From positions 1 to 64,000 of the IMG/VR virus record IMGVR_UViG_3300025073_000032: a stretch of 64,000 nucleotides of DNA; one strand, 5' to 3'. Positions 8,944 through 17,400 of this stretch are shown here, piece by piece; position 1 is the first letter of the stretch, and each line of letters starts with the position of its first letter. Made by a program: the position numbers and the translations under genes. The notes under the pieces were generated by a model. It had not been told where the DNA came from. It was given only the letters and a program-made list of their open reading frames with translations, and did not search any database. This DNA is from a virus.

Positions 8944-9558
8944 TTATCCTTTGAGCAAATGTTCTTTAAGTTCGGGCCGGAGCTGTCCAGTGGTTTCAAA
9001 CTTTGTAACTTCAGTCTGTGTCACAGGAATGCCACCGACATATTCGCTTTTGAGTACCATATCAACGAGTTTGTCAGTTACCTGAGCTTTAGACAGGCGT
9101 TTTTCACCCTCTTCTTCACCAGATTTGGCAAACTGACGTTCAACAGGTTGAGCTGTGATTGATTTTTTCACGCCGACAGGTTCTTTTTCCAGCTCCTCCT
9201 GACGTTTTGTAATAGTCAAAAGAGCCGCACCCATTTCCTGTAGAGACTTCACAAGAGCTTCATTGAATGTACCTTGAGCAGTTTTTTGTGCTTCCTGTGA
9301 TTTCTGGAGTTTCTCGTTCAAAGAGGCAGTCAGACCATCAAGATGCGTCCCGATAGCATTGACAACTTCAGCAAGGAAAGGAGCCACGTCCATACTTTTC
9401 TCAATCTCGTCCGATTCTTTAGCAACTTCGGCAAAAGACTTCTCTACTACTGGCTTTTCTTCTTTCGGTGTCTCAACAACTGGTTTCAGAAGCTCATCCA
9501 AACTACCGAGAGCTTTTTCAAGCTGGTCCTGAGCAATTACTTTCTCTTCAACTTCCAT
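8944..9558 (-). CDS. Putative capsid scaffold protein
   Basis: 204 residues, highly charged (Glu, Lys, Gln). It has a long predicted coiled-coil (residues ~70-130) and sits between protease and capsid genes, the usual scaffold position. It starts behind AGGAGGATT. There is no enzymatic motif. The C terminus (TTGQLRPELKEHLLKG) could bind capsid subunits. The assignment rests on gene order and composition. Confidence 0.72.
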   Translation of the reverse strand: MEVEEKVIAQDQLEKALGSLDELLKPVVETPKEEKPVVEKSFAEVAKESDEIEKSMDVAPFLAEVVNAIGTHLDGLTASLNEKLQKSQEAQKTAQGTFNEALVKSLQEMGAALLTITKRQEELEKEPVGVKKSITAQPVERQFAKSGEEEGEKRLSKAQVTDKLVDMVLKSEYVGGIPVTQTEVTKFETTGQLRPELKEHLLKG

Positions 9559-9582
9559 TTTGTGAATCCTCCTATCTGTCTT

Positions 9583-10383
9583 TTATTCTGCTTTCTGTTG
9601 TAGATAACCAAGTGTATCGAGCTTTGATAATATTTCTTTTGCTTGATTCTTATCATACCCTCGTTTAGTGATTACGTCTATTGCTTCTTGATAATTAAGC
9701 ATAGACTTCTCAGAATGTTTATTACACTTCTTGCATTTACTGCCTTCTTTTTGGCATTTACATTCACCGTCAATGCTCTGTTTTCTCAATGCAGCACCAC
9801 CTTCCATATCAGTAGATTGCTCATACCCTGTCTCCAAAGCTTTGATGCATTCCTTGTTACAGTGTAAACAAGTTTGAGAGCTTATATTGGAACACATACT
9901 CTTCATCAGTACTTCCATTGTACATTCAGAGTTAACTGGGCAATGTGTGATAGCTACGTTTGTCACATTGCATTTGACTACTCTATTAGAACTTTTCAAA
10001 TCACGTTTGACTTGATTCCCTTCTACAGAGAATCCAAGCTTGCGGTTGGACTTCTGGAGCGCGTTGGCAAGTTCCCATATCTCGTCGGACTTCCGATAGC
10101 CTTTCAGCAAATACCCTTCGACATACCAGCCTTTACCTTCGTGATACTCTACTTTTGTGGGATAGCCAAGAACACCGGCAGTAGTACGATCATGATTATC
10201 ATTGAACCAACCTGACTTTAGGAAGTCAGTAAAATCCAGACCCTTCTGAACAAGAATTTCACCCTGCTTGTCAAGAGCCTCAGTAGAAGCATAGCCACAT
10301 ATTCTACGTGACTGTTCACCCTCTTCTGCCTTTTCAATACAGTCAAATTCAAAGAATAACTGGAAGTCTGATTTGTGTCTCAT
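9583..10383 (-). CDS. Prohead protease with Cys-rich C-terminal extension
   Basis: 266 residues from an ATG overlapping the previous stop (TGATG). Residues 25-145 match the HK97-type prohead protease family: GYASTEALDKQGEILVQKGL, NDNHDRTTAGVLG with the likely catalytic His, GWYVEGYLLKG and LGFSVEG with the likely Ser. The C-terminal third contains about ten Cys residues (CLHCNKEC, CKCQKEGSKCKKCNKH), probably a zinc site. It also holds ALETGYEQSTDMEGGAALRK, which mirrors the N terminus of the capsid protein. This shared segment could be a cleavage or docking site. Protease activity is family knowledge; catalytic residues are my reading. Confidence 0.82.
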   Translation of the reverse strand: MRHKSDFQLFFEFDCIEKAEEGEQSRRICGYASTEALDKQGEILVQKGLDFTDFLKSGWFNDNHDRTTAGVLGYPTKVEYHEGKGWYVEGYLLKGYRKSDEIWELANALQKSNRKLGFSVEGNQVKRDLKSSNRVVKCNVTNVAITHCPVNSECTMEVLMKSMCSNISSQTCLHCNKECIKALETGYEQSTDMEGGAALRKQSIDGECKCQKEGSKCKKCNKHSEKSMLNYQEAIDVITKRGYDKNQAKEILSKLDTLGYLQQKAE

Positions 10384-10685
10384 CACTTACCCTCTTGATT
10401 AAGCCCGAAATGAGTACCTATATTATGTAATAGCTTTCTTAAGCGTTCTTTTATAGTGCTTTCAGAAGCTATTGAGCTTATAGCCATCATATTTAGAGTA
10501 TGAATGTGTCTTATTACATCTTTTTCTAGCTCATTCATATCATCTTCATAGCTACGTTTTCTACTGTCATGTACCTGTTCCAGCTTACCATTTCTTACTC
10601 TTTGGTAGTCTGATTTATCCAATTCAATATCAGAGAACCCTTTACTTATCACGTTATCTGAATAATCATCCAAAGAAACTGACAT
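10383..10685 (-). CDS. Tagged small head protein (100 residues)
   Basis: Contains one copy of the recurrent KSDYQRVRNGKLEQVHD module at residues ~24-41, then a helical segment. The start is preceded by AGAGGGG. Unlike the other tagged proteins it has no recognisable enzyme domain, so it may be the bare module or a regulator of head maturation. Its stop overlaps the protease start. Confidence 0.7.
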   Translation of the reverse strand: MSVSLDDYSDNVISKGFSDIELDKSDYQRVRNGKLEQVHDSRKRSYEDDMNELEKDVIRHIHTLNMMAISSIASESTIKERLRKLLHNIGTHFGLNQEGK

Positions 10686-10721
10686 ACTATTTTACCCCTC
10701 TCTTTACTTTATAATGTATAC

Positions 10722-10853
10722 TCACTGTTTGTCATTTTCTTTTTTCATTGTCTGTGTTTCGATAGTCTCAAGCAACTTATCTCCAACAGCATTTAGCTGC
10801 TTATAATATAACAGAATACTGTTTAATACCTGTTCAGCCTGTTCTTTCATCAT
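10722..10853 (-). CDS. 43-residue helical protein
   Basis: Starts ATG-ATG after AAGGAGAG, three bases beyond the stop of the 349-residue gene. The product MMKEQAEQVLNSILLYY... is one amphipathic helix with a Lys-rich tail. It is the only frame that fills this gap. Function unknown. Confidence 0.6.
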   Translation of the reverse strand: MMKEQAEQVLNSILLYYKQLNAVGDKLLETIETQTMKKENDKQ

Positions 10854-10856
10854 AGC

Positions 10857-11906
10857 TTAACTCTCCTTAGCAATCAGCATTAGTGCCATCTGTTTAATAT
10901 GCTCAGGAACATTCTCCCACGTACCATAAGCTTCAATCAGTTCTTTATACTTCTTCTCAGCAAGCTTCCTCTGATAAGGATTCAACTTGCCAGTATCTTT
11001 TTTTGGTTTAGCTACATTTATCTTGCTCACATCTACATCTTTTGTATCTTTCATTGTGGCTTTAGGATTGACAGTCATCTTTTTCTCAGATCGTTTAGGA
11101 GCAGGAGCTGGTGTACCTTCTAAAGCAACTTTCTGAGGCTCTGTAAGAGTGAGCTTAGGAGGGCGCAAGACAGGAGCATCGGGGGCATGCTGTTGATACG
11201 AGTCGTACAACTCGTCCAGACCACCCCTATTCTCTTTGATCCTATAATCTTTTTCCTCTGGCTGAGGAGCTATCCTACCTTTGCCAAGCTTTTGCCAGAG
11301 TACTCTGAGCGTAATCAGCCCACTTTTAATAGAATATCGCAAAGAAGCTCCTACTTCCTTAACTGTATTTGTCCAGTTCATAGGCACTAGGTCTTGTATT
11401 ACACCTAGTTTTTTAATAGCAGTTTCCTTGCCTGTTTCATCGACCTCTTTAAGCTCCAGGCCCAATTTGTGATACTGATAAGACACATCCTGATAGGTTT
11501 TTGAGATATCACCCATGTCAAGCTTGCCTTTCTCATTTAACATCTGCTTGATACCAGCCATAAACGTAGTCATATTGGTTTCTCTGGCAGTAACCCAATC
11601 AGAAACCTTTGCTAGTTTATTAGCAACCTTCACAGAAGTTTCACCGTTCTTTATCATCTCATTGTATATCTCAGCAGCAAGAGTTTGATTGTACTCCTCA
11701 AGCTGAGACACCATATCCATCATAGTCTTCTGAGTACTAACAGTCTGCATAAGGAATTCAACCGCAGGAGTAGTAGCCTTGAAGCTTTGAATATCTCTAG
11801 GCTTGCACCAATAAGTGCGCTGAAAAGTCTTACCTCCTTGAGTGACAGTCTTCTGCACTGGAATAAGACCTACTCTTCCTGCTTTCTCTATAGTGAACTC
11901 CATCAT
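10857..11906 (-). CDS. Minor head protein with type-B module
   Basis: 349 residues. Near the N terminus (residues ~12-36) is a GLIPVQKTVTQGGKTFQRTY module related to one inside the 1923-residue protein. Residues 45-200 are helical and coiled-coil-like, and the C-terminal ~130 residues are Pro/Lys-rich and probably unstructured, ending in a helical KKYKELIEAYGTW segment. The start ATG overlaps the stop before it (AAATGATGG). It is likely packaged in the head or needed for assembly; no catalytic motif is seen. Confidence 0.65.
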   Translation of the reverse strand: MMEFTIEKAGRVGLIPVQKTVTQGGKTFQRTYWCKPRDIQSFKATTPAVEFLMQTVSTQKTMMDMVSQLEEYNQTLAAEIYNEMIKNGETSVKVANKLAKVSDWVTARETNMTTFMAGIKQMLNEKGKLDMGDISKTYQDVSYQYHKLGLELKEVDETGKETAIKKLGVIQDLVPMNWTNTVKEVGASLRYSIKSGLITLRVLWQKLGKGRIAPQPEEKDYRIKENRGGLDELYDSYQQHAPDAPVLRPPKLTLTEPQKVALEGTPAPAPKRSEKKMTVNPKATMKDTKDVDVSKINVAKPKKDTGKLNPYQRKLAEKKYKELIEAYGTWENVPEHIKQMALMLIAKES

Positions 11907-12889
11907 TTTCCCCTTTTCACTATCAATTCTCGTGGCTTTACACTTATATCATGTACCAATGATGTATGAATATCTTTAGTAGAGTAATCAAAAAAGTTAC
12001 GTTTACTTAACTTTATATGAGCTTCAAGTGTAGATATCATTTCAGTATATATTTCAGATTTCCTACGTGATATATCAATCAGACCTTGCACTGTAATAGG
12101 AGATAATGTTTTTTCTTTGTGAGACAACTCAGCTAGCTCCAAATCCCATATCTGTAGTCTAGTATCGATATCAAGCTCAGGAGGAGATTGTTTTTCTTTT
12201 CTAACTCTTGAATCATGTACATACTCGTACCTATTATTTCGGTACCTCATGTAGTCAGATTTCTCAAACACTGATATGGTATAAGACTTTTTGAGAGGAG
12301 ATGTATGATCGAAATCCAAGTCAAGTGCAAACTTGTAAGGAGAAGCTCCTACAGCCTCTACTTCTGTATACCCACTGACAGCATCTATCGGTACTTCATC
12401 AAATCCACTTCCTGTATGTTCCATGCCTTTGTTTGGCCCAGTGGTATAAATATACTCATTCTTACCTCTATCAACGAAAATGATACTATCTTGATTGAAC
12501 TTAATACCAAGCTTGATTAGATAACTCCTATCAGCTTTTGGAAGAGCCACTATGTAAGATCGCTCTTCACTACCTTCCCATACACCTTTAGCTGAAATGT
12601 ACTCTCTACCATCTTTCTTCAATTGATATTCAAGAGCTTTATCACGTTCAGCTATCTGTGCATCAGTAAGCTGCATGTCTTCTTCACTGTTAGTATTCCT
12701 ACCAGCAGAGATAATTCCGACTGTACCTCTCGTAAAGGCAGTGCGAACGTCTTCTTTAGTAATACGCACCTCTCTACCTGGATTATCTATAGAATGCTTT
12801 ATACGTTTATCATGTACATGCTCAAGCTTTCCGTTCTTCATTCTGGTGTAGTAGGACTTATCTATTGTCAGTACAATTTTCTCAGTCAT
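11903..12889 (-). CDS. Two-tag head protein with DUF3293-like domain
   Basis: Start chosen at MTEKIVL (AAGGAG nine bases upstream; ATGACTGA overlap with portal stop). Residues ~10-30 hold one KSYYTRMKNGKLEHVHDKR module. Residues ~45-190 look like DUF3293: GIISAGRN near the start, a VWEGSEERSYIVALP strand pair, then NQDSIIFVD and YIYTTGPNKG. A second module (KSDYMRYRNNRYEYVHDSR) at ~210-230 leads into a helical C terminus. DUF3293-like domains occur in phage polyvalent proteins and their activity is not established. The tag-domain-tag-domain layout matches the 1923-residue protein. Confidence 0.7.
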   Translation of the reverse strand: MTEKIVLTIDKSYYTRMKNGKLEHVHDKRIKHSIDNPGREVRITKEDVRTAFTRGTVGIISAGRNTNSEEDMQLTDAQIAERDKALEYQLKKDGREYISAKGVWEGSEERSYIVALPKADRSYLIKLGIKFNQDSIIFVDRGKNEYIYTTGPNKGMEHTGSGFDEVPIDAVSGYTEVEAVGASPYKFALDLDFDHTSPLKKSYTISVFEKSDYMRYRNNRYEYVHDSRVRKEKQSPPELDIDTRLQIWDLELAELSHKEKTLSPITVQGLIDISRRKSEIYTEMISTLEAHIKLSKRNFFDYSTKDIHTSLVHDISVKPRELIVKRGK

Positions 12890-14420
12890 CTGAGTTTGTC
12901 TCCTTAACTCCACGTTTCACACTACCACCAGTCTCATTCCCACTGCTATCACTACCGAAGCCACCACCTAAACCACTATTCATCAGCTCTTTCTGCATTT
13001 CTTGAGCTGCTACTTGATTGCGATGTGCTACATACTGAGGGTTAAGAACCATATCACCGCCTTTATCCGGCCCCAACGGTTCCAACCCTGCTTCAGCTCT
13101 TACCTCATCAAGCTGTTTGTAGGCTTCTACCTCTAGCTTACGAATTTCAGCCATCTCTTTTTCTTCTTTTTCATCAAGACCAGTAAAGATGAGCATGTAA
13201 TCCAATGTATAAGGTTCTATTAGATATTCAGTCAACTGACTCGCCAAATAAGTAAGCAGAGGACGCAAGCCTTTGTCTTTACTGTATTTAAGCCTGCTCT
13301 CAGGATTAGCTTCTTGAAGGGAACTACCTGAGCCTGATGATTTAGTCTCAAAATTGATTTCTTCAGGAGAGATTTGGTATACAGCACAAGCGAGTTTTAT
13401 TAGATATTCAACCCACTTAACAAACTCCATATCTCTGTTAGTGGGTTTCAGATTTAACCACTCAGCTTTATCAGCATTGAGTATTGGAGTCTTCCAGGCA
13501 TTAGCTACCCCAGCAGCTTGTGCTTGAAATTGTACCCTAAAAGCTTCCATCATATCAGGTGGAATCGCACCATCTTTGGTTACAAGGTTCAGAATGCCTT
13601 GCACTCCAAGTCCTTGAGAAAAGAACTTTGTATTATAAGTATCAGAATAGAACAAAGCAGTAACAACTGAAATAAGCTGTTCAAGTTCTGAAAACCCATA
13701 ACCATACTGATTAATATCACTCACAGGGTTATTGACACAGAAAGCCAGTTCAGCCCATGTGTACTCATTTACTACCTGTCCTTGCACTACCTGACAGTAA
13801 CCTATGCCCTCGTTCATACTCTCTTCAGAAGCAAGCCGAATAGTAGCAGCATCAACAGCAAATACTTCTGCTGGCTCTTTGGCTCTATTCAGTACTCGCT
13901 CAAAACACATCTGATCGAAAACTAAGCGGTCCCTGGCAATTTTCCTCAGAAAATCAGTGAACTTATCGCGTTTCCTACCAGTACGAAATCTATCTGTGTA
14001 CCCACAATAGGAAATAAAATCTTCAAGCTCACTAGCATATTTCTTTTCTGCTTCGGTCATCTCCTTATTATGCTTGCGTTTATGCACTACTTTAAATCCA
14101 ATGGGTTTATTAGAAGCAAACTCCATAATATCAGACTGTTCAGCGAAAGAACAAATCTGGCTTAAACGAGTGTTTATAATAGCAGCAATGATTGGATTTT
14201 TTCGGGATACTTTTCTCAGAGTGTTGTAAGTAATAGCAGAAGGATTCTCTTTAAACCCCATAGCAGCTTGAGCATTCAGTATATCCAGCAACCATGACTT
14301 CTGATCTGTACGTACATTATCACCAAGTGCTTTTTTAATATAATCATCAGCTTTATTCTCAGCTACTACCTCAATCCTCTTACCGAAAACTTTACTGACA
14401 GTGTAATCCCAAAAATTCAT
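12882..14420 (-). CDS. Portal protein
   Basis: 512 residues. It shows the HK97/SPP1-type portal pattern: an N-terminal helical entry, a DRFRTGRKRDKFTDFLRKIARD segment preceding the wing, and the characteristic NQYGYGFSELEQLISVVTAL ... FFSQGLGVQGIL and AVYQISPEEINF regions. It forms the dodecameric DNA gate at one capsid vertex and docks the terminase. The C terminus is Gly/Ser-rich (GLGGGFGSDSSGN). Its stop overlaps the next start. Family assignment is confident; the subfamily is not assigned. Confidence 0.88.
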   Translation of the reverse strand: MNFWDYTVSKVFGKRIEVVAENKADDYIKKALGDNVRTDQKSWLLDILNAQAAMGFKENPSAITYNTLRKVSRKNPIIAAIINTRLSQICSFAEQSDIMEFASNKPIGFKVVHKRKHNKEMTEAEKKYASELEDFISYCGYTDRFRTGRKRDKFTDFLRKIARDRLVFDQMCFERVLNRAKEPAEVFAVDAATIRLASEESMNEGIGYCQVVQGQVVNEYTWAELAFCVNNPVSDINQYGYGFSELEQLISVVTALFYSDTYNTKFFSQGLGVQGILNLVTKDGAIPPDMMEAFRVQFQAQAAGVANAWKTPILNADKAEWLNLKPTNRDMEFVKWVEYLIKLACAVYQISPEEINFETKSSGSGSSLQEANPESRLKYSKDKGLRPLLTYLASQLTEYLIEPYTLDYMLIFTGLDEKEEKEMAEIRKLEVEAYKQLDEVRAEAGLEPLGPDKGGDMVLNPQYVAHRNQVAAQEMQKELMNSGLGGGFGSDSSGNETGGSVKRGVKETNSDD

Positions 14421-14482
14421 TGTGATCCCTCACATAGTTGTTGTACTTATCTAATGGTACATGTAGTATAGACTTTTGTAAA

Positions 14483-17400
14483 TCAGGACCATATTATATC
14501 CCAGTTATCGGCAAGTATCTTGTACAACATATGAGCTTGCTTTGCTGACAGAGTAAGCTTCTCAGACAAAGAATTAACGTTTATATCCTTTTTACCTACA
14601 TAATGAATAAGACTCTGAATATCTTCTATATCGTAGTCTTCTATGTCTATATCAACCATTTTTGTATTATCATGAATAAGTGTTTCAGCAAGTTCCACAT
14701 GTTTTGCTACTTCATTGATATCATATGCATTCTCTACTAACATTGACTCTATAGCAGATTTACCCCAGTACCCTATAAGAGCGTCTACTAACACTTCTGC
14801 ACCCTCAAAACTAATAGAGTGTTCAAGTCCAGAATCTTCTGTATATCTTAATACTTTCTTTAGTCTATAAGCATCTACACCGCCAGCTCTTTGCACTAAA
14901 TCAAGCATTACTTTAGAATCCTCCTCGTAAGATGATCCCTCGTGAAAAAACATGCTCTTGGCGTTTATAACTTGTAAAGCTATATCAAATGCTGCTTTAA
15001 TAGAGAATTTTGTTTCTTTTTTATTTTCATCTGGCGGAATCCTATCAGCTATTACAACAAATTCTTTTTCTGTATCGTAAAGACTACCTACTTCTTTGTG
15101 CCTCCAGTTTTTACTCCCCCACCAACAGTAAATAGCTGATTTAGGTATATTTTTCTGGATAACAGCTCCTCCATCAAACTCTTCAGCTACATGTCGCTCT
15201 GTAGTCCAACTCTCTAGTGTAGAAGAAGCTGTATAAGCATCACTAACCCCACGATATAGAGTAATAGAGTCATCAGAGCCGTCTACGCCTTGAGGCATGT
15301 CTGCATATTTTGCTGTTAATTTACCCCACACCGCCCAAGTATCTTTTATATCTTCAATTTGCCCTGCTAAAACAGACATTGCAACATCAGTTACCTTGTT
15401 AACTTTTAGTTCTATAATAGAATCAAAAACAATATCTGCACTAGAGTAGCTATCAATCTTAGAAACATCAGTAACATGCCTAAACAAATAAGAATTTTCA
15501 TCCAAGCCTGACTCTGCAATTGATTCAAGCAAAGATGACTTCAAAAAACCTATTTTACTTCTAAACTTAACCATAGCTATATCATAATCAGCTTTAGCTT
15601 GTTTAATTTGAGCTTCAGCCTTTGCTTTTGTATCACTTAAACCTGTAATTTCCTCCTGTGTAGTGTCATACACACTCTTTATATAATCTTTAATAACACT
15701 TTCAAGTTTTGTACCTTGCAGCCACTCAACAGTATCATCGAATTGAACTCTATTACATTGCTGAGTAAAGTATGATGGCCTTTTTGTATTAGTAAACTCA
15801 GAAACATACTGCTGTAGAAGCTGAGCACCTACAGAACGTGAGCTGCTCTTCCAACTTTCTGTAAGTTGTGATATTACAGTACTAGACTTAACTACATCAT
15901 CAGTCACCATAAGGCTACCACTTTTCTGAGACACAGACAACTCAGATATTGACTTGATAACATTGGAAGTTTTTGAGTCATTTAACTCAAGAAAGTAATC
16001 AATTAAATATCTTCGTATACCAGAATAGTTACTGGCATCCCAATAACTCATCGAATACAGAGCATATAAAGCATCTTTGTTATTGTCATATAAATTTGAA
16101 ATTGAAACATCTAGCTGATTCTTGAGTAAGTCTAGCCTAGAGCTTTGTTCTTCAGTGAACTTAACGTTTGTATTTAATATACTTTTAAGCTTACTGACTT
16201 CTTGAGCTTTGCTTTCCAATTGGGAATAAAGTGTTTGTATGTCTCTATAGTTAGTGTAAGATTCGTATGTGTCATTTTTAGCGAAAGGTTCAGTCTCTAT
16301 CACAAAGCTATCACTTACCTTTTTGGCTTTAAACTCCTGAGTAATAAAATTATTAAACTTTGTATAATGCTGAAACACTGATACATCATCCAAAGTCTGT
16401 AAAGATGGAGTTTCTAATACAACCCTCTTGATGCCTTGTCTGTAAAGCCAAGATAAAGCTTCCGCAAACATAGCTTTATTTAATATAATTTCATCTGAGT
16501 CTAATATTCGCATAGGGTTACGTATTTTAGCTTCGTTCTCACCATTTTTAGGCAAAGTTACAGCAAGCAATTTAGAATATTTTTTGTCATAACCAAATGT
16601 AAAGTTTATAACGTTACCATTATCAACTGCTCCCCAAGGTTCAGCAGATACTTCCATCTTTGCTTCTCCAAATGAAGAAACAGTAAAAGTCTCAACTAAC
16701 TGTTGTATTTTGTTCCACAGGTTAATGGTAGGAGCATCTACTTCTTTAGCCTGTTCATGTTTAATAGATTCTTTCTTCACAGACTGAAGTACTGACTTGG
16801 AATCCTTGTTTGGATCGACCCAGTACTTCTGAGGAAAAGTTTTACCCTTTTTATGAACTATCTTCACCATAGGAATCAACGATGGCTTAGGATCGGGAGT
16901 GGATGCAACCGTTCCCATGCTCTTCACCACTCGCAAATTACTTGTAGGCTTATTTGCAGACAAAATCACAAGTCTTCTGGAATCTCCGCAAGCTGTTCTG
17001 GCCCCAAGTCCTCCAGGGTGACATTTGGCCCATAGCACACTTTTACGTAATTTTCCTTTGTCAGAGGGATTTTTAGGCCCACCATCAAGCTTGTGATCGG
17101 ATCGCCAGAGTTTTGCAACTTCTGATCTTGCTTCATCAATTGTTTTTCGTCCTTTGGTGTATTCGTTCCAGACATTGAATATCTCCTTAGATTCATTGCG
17201 CTTTTTGAATTCTTTCGGGAACACTTCTCTAATATATTCCCATACAACTGACTGAAGCTCCCTTGGCAGTAGACCTAAGCGCCCAGCTGCTTTACGGTAA
17301 GCATCAGCTACTACATAGTAAGTGCCTTGTACGCCCTTACCTGTTCCTGGCTTATTGATCCCTCTAGTAACATCAGCTGAACCAAAGTTATGAAGCACTT

